The notes under the pieces: generated by a model
What the model was told of the DNA's origin: nothing
What the model saw: the letters and a program-made list of their open reading frames with translations, nothing else
Databases searched by the model: none
Shown here: positions 38,621-47,072 of the stretch, one piece after another
Layout: each line of letters opens with the position of its first letter
Position numbering within the stretch: the first letter of the stretch is position 1
Made by a program: the position numbers and the translations under genes
NCBI RefSeq assembly: GCF_900454025.1
Contig: NZ_UGQM01000001.1
Span: 3,348,001-3,412,000, forward strand
DNA from: Mycolicibacterium gilvum
GTDB taxonomy: Bacteria > Actinomycetota > Actinomycetes > Mycobacteriales > Mycobacteriaceae
Direction: 5' to 3'
DNA length: 64,000 bases

Positions 38621-39520
38621 TTATGCGGCTTCGGGCAGCGTAGCCGGTGTCAGGTTCCTTTCGTAGGTCGCGGGGCTGGAATGACGGCAGTAGGAGTGCC
38701 GTCGTGTGGTGTTGTAGCGGGCCAGCCACCGAAAGACCTCACGGCGGCAGATCGCCGCGTCCGGCCAGCAGTTACGGTCTTGCAGAATCTCGCGCTTGAG
38801 GGCGGCGTTGAACGATTCGGCCAACGCGTTATCGGCACTTGACCCCACCGCACCCATCGACTGGACGACCCCCAGATCGCGGCAGAGATTCGCGAAATCC
38901 CGTGAGGTGTACTGACTTCCATGATCTGCATGGAATATTGCACCAGCCAGTGAACCCCGCAGTGCAGCAGCGGCTTTGAGCGCATCGATGACCAGTTCGG
39001 TGCGCATGTGATCGGCGATCGCCCACCCGGCGACCCGCCGTGAACAGCAGTCGATCACGGTGGCCAGGTACAGGTTGGCGCCGGTCGCCAATGGCAAGTA
39101 GGTGATGTCGCCGACGTAACGGGTGTTGACCTGCGCGGCGGTGAAATCCCGTTTGAGCAGGTCGGGGACCTTCTGGTTCGCCGGGTCCGCCACGGTCGTC
39201 TTGACCCGACGTCGGCGTCGATAACCGGCGATCCCGGCGCCGCGCATCACCCGAGCCACCCGCTTGTGGTTGACCCGCTGCCCCTCGGGCGCACCGTCGT
39301 TGAGCTCGGCGGTGATCCGCGGCGCCCCGTAGGTGTTGTCCTCGTCGTGGACGGCGCGGATACGCTCGGCCAGCGCCTCGTCAGCAGCCCGACGGGCCGC
39401 TCGTCCGTCAGCACCGGCCAACCACGCGTAGAACGACGAACGCGCAACCTCGACGACTGCGCAGAGCCACTTCACCTCGAAGGCGTGCAGGTGGTCGGCG
39501 ACAAACTGAAAGCGGCTCAC
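38621..39520 (-). CDS. IS3-family transposase OrfB (element A)
   Basis: A 299-residue integrase-core transposase. D138 (YVGDITYL), D199 (FHADHGSQYTS) and E235 (NALAESFN) form the DDE triad; the N-terminus has the IS3-type HTH_21 segment (SSFYAWLAG ... YGAPRITAEL). The GTG at 39520 overlaps the orfA stop (GTGA). The truncated copy at 3-263 matches its end. Confidence 0.93.
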   Translation of the reverse strand: MSRFQFVADHLHAFEVKWLCAVVEVARSSFYAWLAGADGRAARRAADEALAERIRAVHDEDNTYGAPRITAELNDGAPEGQRVNHKRVARVMRGAGIAGYRRRRRVKTTVADPANQKVPDLLKRDFTAAQVNTRYVGDITYLPLATGANLYLATVIDCCSRRVAGWAIADHMRTELVIDALKAAAALRGSLAGAIFHADHGSQYTSRDFANLCRDLGVVQSMGAVGSSADNALAESFNAALKREILQDRNCWPDAAICRREVFRWLARYNTTRRHSYCRHSSPATYERNLTPATLPEAA

Positions 39521-39849
39521 CAGTTCGTCTCCCCGGCGAAATATTTGGCCGCCGACCGCAAGATGTCACGCTCGGTGGACAACCGCGCCTCGGTGGCGCG
39601 TAACGCCTTGACCTCACTGCGGAGGCGGGCCAGCTCCTGCTCAGGGCTCTCGGCCCCTGGCACAGGCTCGGCCACTACGACACCGCGGCGGTGCCGAATC
39701 GGCACCCCGGCCGACTTGCACCACGCCGAGAGCGTGGCCTCGCTGACACCGAGCTCGGCAGCGATCTGGGCGATCGTCGCGCCCTCGGTGTCCCGGTAGA
39801 GCGCGACCGCGTCACGCTTGAACTCATCGGGGTAATTTTTCCTTGCCAT
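39517..39849 (-). CDS. IS3-family transposase OrfA (element A)
   Basis: A 110-residue protein with an HTH (YPDEFKRDAVALYRD; ELGVSEATLSAWCKSAGV) and a C-terminal coiled coil (LARLRSEVKALRATEARL). It begins with ATG at 39849, 73 bp inside the left end of element A, and overlaps orfB by four bases. Confidence 0.92.
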   Translation of the reverse strand: MARKNYPDEFKRDAVALYRDTEGATIAQIAAELGVSEATLSAWCKSAGVPIRHRRGVVVAEPVPGAESPEQELARLRSEVKALRATEARLSTERDILRSAAKYFAGETNW

Positions 39850-39923
39850 CGGGTTGGATCATCTCGCTTCCCCCAGCACATTCCTGGGATTGAGCGTGTC
39901 CAACACACGGGGTCAAGTCCCCC

Positions 39924-39950
39924 GGTGTGCATCAAACCCGGGGCGATTCA
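39924..39950 (+). repeat. Right terminal inverted repeat of outer element B
   Basis: A 27-bp terminus starting GGTGTGCATCAAAC and ending CGATTCA, followed by target duplication CCA. Its first base is shared with the CCG duplication made by element A. The following 39951-40174 holds no recognisable gene. Confidence 0.9.
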
Positions 39951-40174
39951 CCAGGCACTGACACCTGGGGATTGCGCGGCAGACCTGGAACCCGTGATAC
40001 CTCCGCGATGCGCACCTTTCGTCATTCGCCAGGTATTGGACGGTGCGAGGCCCGGGCATCGCACCTTTTGGGCTTGGGTCGTAATTCACACTCGTGGTGA
40101 GAATTTCGCGGAACGTAACTCGGCTGCGCTGGGTGGGAAGCGAGTTCTGCAACACCCTTTGTTAGGGGTATGGC

Positions 40175-41902
40175 TCAACTCATGGAGCCTAGCTGCGCCT
40201 GGCCGAGGGCGATCAGTATCTGATTAGTCGCGTTCCGTACTTGCACAGCAAACTCGTTCTGACCTTCGATCGCAAAAGCTTCTTCATACGACCAGGTTCT
40301 GAGGATCTGGACGCCCGGGCGTACGTGGAACTGAACGCCGGCGTTCTTGCTGTCCAGCCAATGGTGAAGGCTTTCCTCTTCGGCGGCGCTGGCGTACTGG
40401 CGCTCCGCCAGCCACTGGAAGAAGCCCGGGTCGGCAATCTCATCGCGGGTTCTACCGCCAGCGCGCCCGTCATGGAAATCGTCGACCCATTGGTGCAAGT
40501 AGTCGCCTGCGGACAGCAGTCTGGTCGGGAACCAGCGTTGAAGCGGTTGGGCAAACCGATGCGCCAGTTGAAAGTTGGGCTCGACAGTGAACCCGTCGTG
40601 AGTGTTCAGTTCGAGGAGGGCGTCGACTCTTGCCGAATCCGAGTACATATGAGTGTATTGCGGCTGGAGTTCCGCCGGCCAGACACCCAAATGAACGTAC
40701 TTATCGTCGAAGAAAAGAGCTGCGCGGTCGGCACCGCGGACATGATCGGCGGCGAATTTGATTGTGACGCCGGGCAACAGCGGGTCTCCCCGCGGGATAA
40801 GCGTTCCTTCCACCGCGCTGGCTTTCGGGGAAAGCCCCGTCGCCTTCTGAAGAATCGTCTCGAGTCTATACAGAGCGTTCGCCGTGTCGTCCGGTATTGA
40901 GGTCGATGGCAGTGATGGCATTGGAGCGGATCTCCTTAGGGCAATGGTCGCTGGCTCGGGTGGGCGGGCATGCCTGACGCCGCCGCCCCCGCCGATCTCC
41001 CACCCCGCGCTGGCGTCGAAGTAATCGGCGTACGCGATGGGCGGCAACTGGAATTGCTCGACAAGACGCATGAGTTCGGCGAACCAGGAAACGTAGGCGG
41101 GATCGTCATCGGTCGGAGCGGTCCCAGGAAGTGCGTTCAGGATCACCTCGGCGACCGATTCGGGTCTGGTTGTCACCGTCACCTCACTCCCGGCGAATTC
41201 GGTAAGTCCGCCGGTCGAATACTGCAGTGCTGTGACGAGGTCGATGACGTGTGGGAAGCTCACATGGTCCATCAGATTGTCAGCGGCGGTGATAGCGACG
41301 CGCCAGTACATCCCCGAGGGACCCACTCCCGGCAAAATGCGCAGTCGGTGGTAGCCCCGCTGATGCAGGACTCGAACCCCTTGCAAGATGCGGATCGGGG
41401 TCTTCGAAGCCAACTGCATCAGTACTTGCTCGTGCACCTCGGAGTCGAATGCCACCAGTCGCACATCCTCGACACGAGTGATGACGGTGGCAATGGTCTC
41501 AACCGCCGCCGCGATTGCGTCCCGCCGCGGCCAGCCGAAGGCTCCTGTACTGATGAACGGAAAGGCGATAGTTCGAACACCGAGTTCGTCTGCGACTTGC
41601 ACGGCCCGGTGGTAGCAGGACTCCAGCAGCGAACGGTCTGTTTGCCCAATGCTGTAGTTCGGGCCAACCGAGTGAATAACCCACCGGGCAGGCAGGTCGC
41701 CGGCTGTCGTCCAGCCGGCGTCACCTGTAGCCAGTCCGTTCGGGAACCGCTCGACGCAGTGGCGCAGGATGTCGGAGCCTCCCGCGCGATGAATCGCGCC
41801 TTCCGCCCCGCCACCGCCGCGCATAGCAGAGTTCGCGGGATTGACCACGGCGTCGACCTCCTGCGCGGTGATGTCGCCACAAACCGCGGTGATTGTCGGC
41901 AT
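40175..41902 (-). CDS. Macro-domain protein with unknown C-terminal domains
   Basis: A 575-residue protein. Residues 1-~160 are a macro domain, which binds or removes ADP-ribose: ITAVCGDIT, VVNPANSAMRGGGGAEGAI and FISTGAFGWP. Residues ~165-300 hold VLHQRGYHRLRILPGV then PSGMYWRVAIT, a segment also seen in a fragment at 43486-43788. The last ~230 residues are unrecognised and rich in aromatic residues. ATG 41902 begins at the normal macro N-terminus; a TTG at 41935 is the alternative. No ADP-ribosyltransferase gene adjoins it, so a DarG-like antitoxin role is not supported. Location beside nuclease genes suggests, but does not show, a defence function. Confidence 0.75.
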   Translation of the reverse strand: MPTITAVCGDITAQEVDAVVNPANSAMRGGGGAEGAIHRAGGSDILRHCVERFPNGLATGDAGWTTAGDLPARWVIHSVGPNYSIGQTDRSLLESCYHRAVQVADELGVRTIAFPFISTGAFGWPRRDAIAAAVETIATVITRVEDVRLVAFDSEVHEQVLMQLASKTPIRILQGVRVLHQRGYHRLRILPGVGPSGMYWRVAITAADNLMDHVSFPHVIDLVTALQYSTGGLTEFAGSEVTVTTRPESVAEVILNALPGTAPTDDDPAYVSWFAELMRLVEQFQLPPIAYADYFDASAGWEIGGGGGVRHARPPEPATIALRRSAPMPSLPSTSIPDDTANALYRLETILQKATGLSPKASAVEGTLIPRGDPLLPGVTIKFAADHVRGADRAALFFDDKYVHLGVWPAELQPQYTHMYSDSARVDALLELNTHDGFTVEPNFQLAHRFAQPLQRWFPTRLLSAGDYLHQWVDDFHDGRAGGRTRDEIADPGFFQWLAERQYASAAEEESLHHWLDSKNAGVQFHVRPGVQILRTWSYEEAFAIEGQNEFAVQVRNATNQILIALGQAQLGSMS

Positions 41903-42385
41903 GCAGAACAGTATGCATCTGGGCACCGACGTCAACGTGGTGGACGGCTACGGCGGCGACTGACTGGCCCCGAACCCATCCGTGACTATCCCGGCACCCC
42001 TTCGCGATCTTCGATCACCCCTGGGCGCGCTTAGCTGCAAGTTTCGCGCTGCGCGATTTGCGCTTCATCTCTGCTGTGCACTTCAGCAGATGCCGTCGGC
42101 GAGGGGTCAACTGCGAAATGACACGATCCACTACCTCTTGAGAGTGTTCCGCGAATACCTGAGAGTGATCCGGATTCGGCGGATTTTCCATGACCGTCTG
42201 AGAGTGCTGCGTCCTCCGGGATGCCGGCGTGGTGCCCTTGGGTTATAGACGACCTCTGTCGGCGGCGTCTTGTCGGAGGCGTGTGCGACTCTGTTGCCGT
42301 TCGGCCCAACGACCGGTAGTCGGATCGTCAGAGACACTGGGGCCGATGACATGGCAACATGGTTCGCGGTGAGGGGGTGCGTTCG
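41903..42385. other. Gene-free region with short repeats
   Basis: No coding frame with motifs is seen. Around 42137-42210 the unit CTTGAGAGTG or CTGAGAGTG occurs three times, the first two followed by sequence that recurs inverted at 43849-43871. The right end holds GAGGGGG, a ribosome site for the gene at 42386. Confidence 0.4.
42137..42210 (-). repeat. Left short-repeat cluster of the 42.4-43.5 kb unit
   Basis: On the minus strand the motif CACTCTCA appears three times; one unit continues as GGTATTCGCGGAAC. On the plus strand at 43850-43870 CTCTCAGGTCTTCGTGGAAC is nearly the same, so the two clusters are inverted relative to each other around the two-gene nuclease unit. Confidence 0.5.
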
Positions 42386-42910
42386 ATGGACAACGCTCGA
42401 AGCGGACGGCTGGGACCGCAGAGGTCACATGACTATTTCTACAGCCTTCCCGACCACACCGACACGCTTCCCGACTACACCGCGCGGGCCCGCGAGACCG
42501 GAGAGCGCATCGCTGTCACCCGGCCACTGGCGCACAACGGCCGGGTGTTCTGGAAGCTCACCGACGCCGACAGTGAAGAACTCGCCTGGCTCGCATTCAC
42601 CCGTCCAGATGCGCGTTCGGCGCTGGCCCGGCGCAAGGTGTGGACACTGATCCCGCACCTGCAGGAATTCTTGGCTAACTGGTTCGTGAGCGTCGACCAC
42701 GAGCGCACCGATCAGCGCCAGTGGATACACACAAACATCGACGTTGATGAGGCACGCGACCTCGCACTCCTGGTGCCGCAACCGCAAGCCGAGGACATCA
42801 AGCGGATCACCCGACCCGAAGCGGTCCTGACCATCGACGACATCGATCGGCTCAAAGTGACGACGGTACTTGGCAGGGGAACGGCTCAGGCATTGAAGAC
42901 TCGGCGATGA
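42386..42910 (+). CDS. Hypothetical protein paired with PD-(D/E)XK nuclease
   Basis: A 174-residue soluble protein of unknown family. It has a positively charged region (RSALARRKVWTLIPHLQEFL) and ends in a helix-turn-helix-like segment, LTIDDIDRLKVTTVLGRGT. The ATG at 42386 is chosen because GAGGGGG lies about eight bases upstream; an in-frame ATG at 42359 is weaker. The stop overlaps the nuclease start (ATGA), so the products are probably made in fixed ratio. Confidence 0.6.
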   Translation: MDNARSGRLGPQRSHDYFYSLPDHTDTLPDYTARARETGERIAVTRPLAHNGRVFWKLTDADSEELAWLAFTRPDARSALARRKVWTLIPHLQEFLANWFVSVDHERTDQRQWIHTNIDVDEARDLALLVPQPQAEDIKRITRPEAVLTIDDIDRLKVTTVLGRGTAQALKTRR

Positions 42911-43461
42911 CTCACATCAAAAAAGAGGAATTCCAAGCCTGGGCGTACGACGACCTGCTCACCAACACCACCCGCGGCGTGCTGGCCGAGTACATCGTGG
43001 CGACAGCACTCGGCATTGCTGAGGTGAAGCGCGTCGAATGGCACAGTCACGACCTCGACGTCGACGTCGACGGTGTCAAGGTCGGGGTGGAAGTGAAATC
43101 GGCTGCCTACGTGCAATCGTGGGAGCAGACCCGACCCTCGGTGATCGAGTTCGGCATCGGTCCGGCAAAGGGGTGGGACGCCCACACCAACACCTATGCG
43201 CCCAGTGCGAGGCGAAGCGCGGAAGTGTACGTCTTCTGCCTGCTGAACGGCTCGATTGGCGAAGCGGTCGATCCGCTCGACGTCAGGCAATGGACGTTCT
43301 ATGTGATGCCCACGACCGAACTTAACCGAAAAGTTCCGGAGCAGAAGAAGATTCGGCTCACACGGCTGCTAGCCCTCGGTCCGCGGCAGTGTTCCTTCGA
43401 CGAACTCAAGACCGCCATTCATGCGGCCGCAGAGTTGAACGGGATCTCGGGCGGAGCGTAG
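42907..43461 (+). CDS. PD-(D/E)XK-fold putative nuclease
   Basis: A 184-residue protein with a clear PD-(D/E)XK pattern: E27 in GVLAEYIVA, D49/D51 in SHDLDVDVDG and the E62-V-K64 pair in VEVKSAAYVQSWEQ. The remainder holds strand-helix elements (RSAEVYVFCLL, VRQWTFYVMPTTEL). Such proteins are restriction-like nucleases in mobile or defence units. It overlaps the preceding gene by four bases and the two stand alone between inverted short-repeat clusters. The DNA target is unknown. Confidence 0.72.
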   Translation: MTHIKKEEFQAWAYDDLLTNTTRGVLAEYIVATALGIAEVKRVEWHSHDLDVDVDGVKVGVEVKSAAYVQSWEQTRPSVIEFGIGPAKGWDAHTNTYAPSARRSAEVYVFCLLNGSIGEAVDPLDVRQWTFYVMPTTELNRKVPEQKKIRLTRLLALGPRQCSFDELKTAIHAAAELNGISGGA

Positions 43462-43485
43462 CTGGCGAGCAACAGCTTATGGGCG

Positions 43486-43788
43486 CTAGGCGCCCAGTCC
43501 ATGAACGCGTGCGCGGGTGCAGCACGTTTCGCCGACGAAGGCGACGAGCATCGAGCGCTTCCTCAGTCCCGAATCGGGCCAACCAGGAGGCGGCCCAGGG
43601 TCATGCACGAGTGGCGACGGCTTAGGAAACGGATCTCGCCCGACGCGCCAATCGCCGCGGTGGTCCTCGTACCACATGCCCGTCGAACTCTCGCCGGCTT
43701 CAATCCGCACGCCGTGGCACCCGCGGTCATGCAGGACACCAATCGCGTGGAGCACCAAGCGTTCACGCGAGATGTCGTAGCCGTCCAT
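43486..43788 (-). pseudogene. Fragment sharing a domain with the macro protein
   Basis: A 100-residue frame containing VLHDRGCHGVRIEAGE followed by STGMWYEDHRGDWR, which parallels VLHQRGYHRLRILPGV / PSGMYWRVAIT of the macro protein at 40175-41902. No ribosome site precedes the ATG at 43788 and the remaining sequence looks degraded. It is probably a remnant of a second gene of the same family. Confidence 0.4.
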
Positions 43789-43848
43789 GAAAAGGAAGCA
43801 TGACACCGGACACCGACGAGTGCGGCGGCCCGCCACAGTTCGCTCCGG

Positions 43849-43990
43849 TGCTCTCAGGTCTTCGTGGAACTTGTCCGGCACTGTCAAGTATTCGTGGACA
43901 AACGGTGCCGGACCCGTCCCGAAACTACTTGAGAGTGCGCTGGTCAGCGCTCCCCCTTGCTCTCAAGAAGTTCCGGATCGGACACTCGTC
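43849..43990 (+). repeat. Right short-repeat cluster with a long hairpin
   Basis: CTCTCAGGTCTTCGTGGAAC (43850-43870) resembles the left cluster inverted. Next, GTCCGGCAC (43873-43881) pairs with GTGCCGGAC (43905-43913), and inside it TGTC pairs with GACA, giving a bulged hairpin about 41 bp long. Further CTTGAGAGTG and CTCTCAAG units lie at 43928 and 43959. It may be the terminus of a degenerate element or a recombination site. Confidence 0.5.
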
Positions 43991-44477
43991 ACGTCTCGCC
44001 GTCTGCCGTTCTGCAATGATCTCTGACCTGTTGTCACTCATCCGCGCAAAGCTTTCGCCGACTTCTCGCCCTCCGCTCCAGAACTATCTGCCAGTACCAC
44101 CCGCCAAGGCCTCCATTCATGTAGGCCGGAGTCCGCGATACCTCTGACAGCGCCTGGCACCGGCGGACACCGGGCGCTCTCCAAGCCCTGCGGCATCTCG
44201 CTCAATTTCGTCACTGTGACGTTATCGTCGAAGTGACACCTGTGCGTCGGCAAGCAAGCATCGCACTTCTGGCCGAACACGCCGTCGTTTCATCGCGGCC
44301 TATCTCGACGCCTCCGTCATCGAATTCGCGGGCGGGGCAACTTTCGCGCGAGGATGTCCCCGAGGCGCTCCTGGCCGCCATGCCGATGTTCCTGCATACG
44401 AACTCACCAACGACCGGTTCTGCGATGTGCGTGCCTCGGACCTTGGCGCCGCCTCGCCAGTGTGATTGAGTCTGGCC
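43991..44477. other. Gene-free junction to chromosomal region
   Basis: No convincing coding frame, RNA gene or repeat was seen between the repeat cluster and the hydrolase gene. It probably contains the promoter of the latter. Confidence 0.4.
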
Positions 44478-45437
44478 ATGACCTCGGAGATTTCCGAGCG
44501 GATGATCGCCACCAACGGAGTGCGGTTGCGCGTCCTGGAGGCAGGCCGCCACGGCGACCCGCTGGTGATTCTCGCGCACGGTTTTCCTGAACTCGCGTTC
44601 TCGTGGCGCCACCAGATACCGGTGCTCGCCGCGGCCGGCTTTCACGTGCTGGCACCTGATCAGCGCGGCTACGGCGGGTCGTCACGGCCCGCAGCGATCA
44701 GCTCCTACTCGATCGACCATCTCACCGCTGACCTCGTCGGTCTGGTCGATGAAATCGGGGCCGAGCAAGCAGCTTTCGTCGGACATGATTGGGGCTCGAT
44801 CGTTACGTGGGCAGTTCCCCTGCTGCATCCGCGTCGCGTCGCCGCGGTGGCCGGACTGAGCGGGCCCCCAGTCCCTCGCCCACGCAGACCACCCACCCAA
44901 GCCTGGCGCGAACTCGCGGGTGACAACTTCTTTTACCTCCTACATTTCCAGGAGCCCGGCATCGCCGACGCTGAACTGAACCGTGACCCCGCCACCACAC
45001 TGCGGCGCATCTTCGGTGCACCTCGGGTGAATGCCGAACAGTTGGCCGACATGCAACGGCCCGGACCTCAGGGCTATCTCGAACGACTCCCCGAGCCTGA
45101 CGAGCTACCTCCGTGGTTGAACCGGCGGGAGATGAGCTATTACATCAGCGAATTCGCGCGCACCGGATTCACCGGCGCGCTGAACTGGTACCGCAACTTC
45201 GACCGGAACTGGGAACTGACCGCCCACACACCGGCGTCAACCATCACGGTTCCTACGCTGTTTCTCGCCGGCCGCGACGATCCCGTGCTGCACTTCACCC
45301 GTACCGACCGCCACGGTGAGCTCGTCACCGGTCCCTACCGCGAAATCCTCCTCAGCGGTGCCGGCCACTACATTCAGCAAGAACGGCCCGAGGAGGTCAA
45401 CACCGCACTACTGGACCTCCTGGGCACCGCATTCTGA
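44478..45437 (+). CDS. Epoxide-hydrolase-like alpha/beta hydrolase
   Basis: A 319-residue alpha/beta-hydrolase of the EphA/soluble epoxide hydrolase type. The oxyanion motif is HGFPE (34-38), the nucleophile D104 is in VGHDWGS and the catalytic histidine is in SGAGHYIQQE near the C-terminus. A cap region with YYISEFARTGFTGALNWYR supplies the tyrosines that activate the epoxide. These enzymes open epoxides to diols; mycobacteria carry several. The ATG at 44478 starts the conserved part; a TTG 12 bases earlier is also open. It stands alone with no operon partner. Confidence 0.85.
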   Translation: MTSEISERMIATNGVRLRVLEAGRHGDPLVILAHGFPELAFSWRHQIPVLAAAGFHVLAPDQRGYGGSSRPAAISSYSIDHLTADLVGLVDEIGAEQAAFVGHDWGSIVTWAVPLLHPRRVAAVAGLSGPPVPRPRRPPTQAWRELAGDNFFYLLHFQEPGIADAELNRDPATTLRRIFGAPRVNAEQLADMQRPGPQGYLERLPEPDELPPWLNRREMSYYISEFARTGFTGALNWYRNFDRNWELTAHTPASTITVPTLFLAGRDDPVLHFTRTDRHGELVTGPYREILLSGAGHYIQQERPEEVNTALLDLLGTAF

Positions 45438-45689
45438 GCCCGCAAGCTGTCGGCCGGCCTACGCTCGACTGGCGCTTGCAGGCCGAGCTGACGAAAGAAA
45501 TGTCACCGTGACGGAAAGGCCCCATGGGGCCGCGACCCTACCAAAGTACCTGCAGCGCAGAACTTTTCAAGATCATGAATCAATCAGGCTTGATAGCGGT
45601 CGTTCCATATTCCTTCGGGCCGCGGCGAGTCAGATTGAGGTATACCATCGGCGGCTGCCATAGTTCGAAGGGATTGATCGGGGGGAACA

Positions 45690-46421
45690 GTGACTGTTGG
45701 GCGATCAGCCGGACGAGTGGTCGTGGCTACCGCGTTGGCCGCTGCCGCGCTCCCGGTGATCGTCCCGACTGCCGTTTCGCAGCAATCATGCCCCGACATC
45801 GACGTCGTCTTCGCGCGGGGCACCGCCGAGCCACCCGGGGTCGGCGGCGTCGGTCAGCGGTTCGTCGACTCTCTACGTGCGCAGACGTTTCCGCGAACAG
45901 TGGGCGTGCACGCCGTCTACTATCCGGCAAGCAGCAACTTCTCCGGCGGCACGGTGTTCAAGATGAACGTCGTCGACGGTGTGCGCGACGAATCCAACCA
46001 CGTACGGAGCGTGGTGTCGTCGTGCCCGAACACCAAACTGGTGTTGGGCGGTTACTCGCAAGGCGCGGTGGTGACGGCGCTGGCCACGTCCGGCGTGGTG
46101 CCGGCCGGCGTCGCCCGCGGCGCTGCGCCCCTTCCGCTCCCTGCCGCCGTCGCCGACAACGTCGCAGCCGTGGTTTTATTCGGGACTCCGGCCGGCTGGT
46201 CGGCGGAAAAGTATGGTGCGGCGGGCATTGACGTCGGCGCGGTCTACGCGAGCAAAGCTCTTGAACTCTGCGCGCCCGGCGATGCCGTCTGCTCCGGCAC
46301 GGTCCCGACCGAGGCAAACGGTCCGCACAATCAGTACGGCGTCAACGGCATGGCCGACCGGGCTGCCGCGTTCGCCGTGAGCAGGTTGGCGGCCCTGACA
46401 CCGGGATCGCCCGCGAGCTGA
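45690..46421 (+). CDS. Secreted cutinase-family esterase
   Basis: A 243-residue protein with an N-terminal signal peptide (VVVATALAAAALPVIVPTAVS, cut after about residue 30). The cutinase fold is shown by CPDIDVVFARGTAE, the nucleophile S123 in GGYSQGAV, an aspartate in CAPGDAVC and histidine in GPHNQYG, with paired cysteines. Family members hydrolyse short esters, lipids or cutin outside the cell, and are abundant in mycobacteria. GTG 45690 follows a GGGGGAA ribosome site. Confidence 0.9.
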   Translation: MTVGRSAGRVVVATALAAAALPVIVPTAVSQQSCPDIDVVFARGTAEPPGVGGVGQRFVDSLRAQTFPRTVGVHAVYYPASSNFSGGTVFKMNVVDGVRDESNHVRSVVSSCPNTKLVLGGYSQGAVVTALATSGVVPAGVARGAAPLPLPAAVADNVAAVVLFGTPAGWSAEKYGAAGIDVGAVYASKALELCAPGDAVCSGTVPTEANGPHNQYGVNGMADRAAAFAVSRLAALTPGSPAS

Positions 46422-46468
46422 ACAACCGGGATCGACTGAGACACAACGGTGGACTCCGGGTCCGGCCC

Positions 46469-47017
46469 CTACTGGCGATCGGGAAAGTGCGGCCCTGCGC
46501 AGGGCGGCGGCCAGATGATCGTGGCGCCGCTCTCGCGGACACCCCATGTGCGCCTCGAGCGCTCGCGCATGTCCGGGTGCGAATCCTTCACCGGGGTGAT
46601 CGCCACCGCGACCCACACCGCTGTGAGTGTGGCCGCGGCCACCGCGGCGACGCCGGTGGAGGTCGTCAGAATCGAGCCCGCTGAGCCGGTATGCGACCAC
46701 CAGAACGCGCCGACGCCGGCGGCGGTCGACACCCCGGACAGGCACGCCGCCGCGACGCACCACCGGAACCGACGACGCCGAAGTGTGACGAAAGAACAGA
46801 CCGCGGCGCCGGCGCCCAACACGGATGCGATCACCGGTACACCCCCGCCGACGCCCCATGCCACGAGCACCGTCATGACCAGCACTGTGGTCGCTGCCCA
46901 CGCCACGCGACGTGCCCACAGGGGCAGCTCGACGTCGTCGAGCACCCGGTGTTCGATCTGCTTGAGGGTTGCCTCGATCGACAGGTCGCGCGACCGCACA
47001 CCGAACACAGGACTCAC
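46469..47017 (-). CDS. Hypothetical membrane protein
   Basis: A 182-residue protein. After a soluble N-terminus come four hydrophobic helices (VAWAATTVLVMTVLVAWG, then PVIASVLGAGAAVCSFVTL, AAACLSGVSTAAGVGAFWW and VAAVAAATLTAVWVAVAI) and a short charged tail. The N-terminus begins with SRDLSIEATLKQIEHRVL, a DUF3040-like opening. Function unknown. It starts with GTG and is convergent with the cutinase gene. Confidence 0.65.
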   Translation of the reverse strand: MSPVFGVRSRDLSIEATLKQIEHRVLDDVELPLWARRVAWAATTVLVMTVLVAWGVGGGVPVIASVLGAGAAVCSFVTLRRRRFRWCVAAACLSGVSTAAGVGAFWWSHTGSAGSILTTSTGVAAVAAATLTAVWVAVAITPVKDSHPDMRERSRRTWGVRESGATIIWPPPCAGPHFPDRQ

Positions 47018-47072
47018 CTCTTCAACTTCATGCCTGGTGCCCCGAGGATAGTCGCGCCGACAAATCGCCTGG

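Larger units (their letters stand above)
38584..39921 (-). mobile_element. IS3-family element A, complete
   Basis: A 1338-bp element inserted on the minus strand in the 3' end of the outer element B, three bases after its orfB stop. Terminal inverted repeats start GGGCCTTGCCCCC and GGGACTTGACCCC (20 of 25 bases pair). The direct repeat CCG at 38581-38583 and 39922-39924 marks the insertion. It contains orfA and orfB. Confidence 0.93.
35899..39950 (+). mobile_element. Outer IS3-family element B, carrying two further insertions
   Basis: Its left inverted repeat is at 35899-35925 and right at 39924-39950 (25 of 27 bases pair). It is flanked by a 3-bp duplication CCA at 35896-35898 and 39951-39953. 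Removing the inner B (36480-37833 plus one CTG) and element A (38584-39921 plus one CCG) restores an IS of about 1.35 kb with an intact orfB frame of 320 residues. It is the oldest of the three insertions. Confidence 0.93.

Noticed and set aside
40175..41902. DarTG toxin-antitoxin system
   Set aside because: The macro domain is present, but no DarT-like ADP-ribosyltransferase gene adjoins it and the C-terminal region does not resemble DarG as far as I can judge.
42137..43990. Repeats as a CRISPR array
   Set aside because: Units are irregularly spaced, vary in sequence and orientation, and no cas genes are present.
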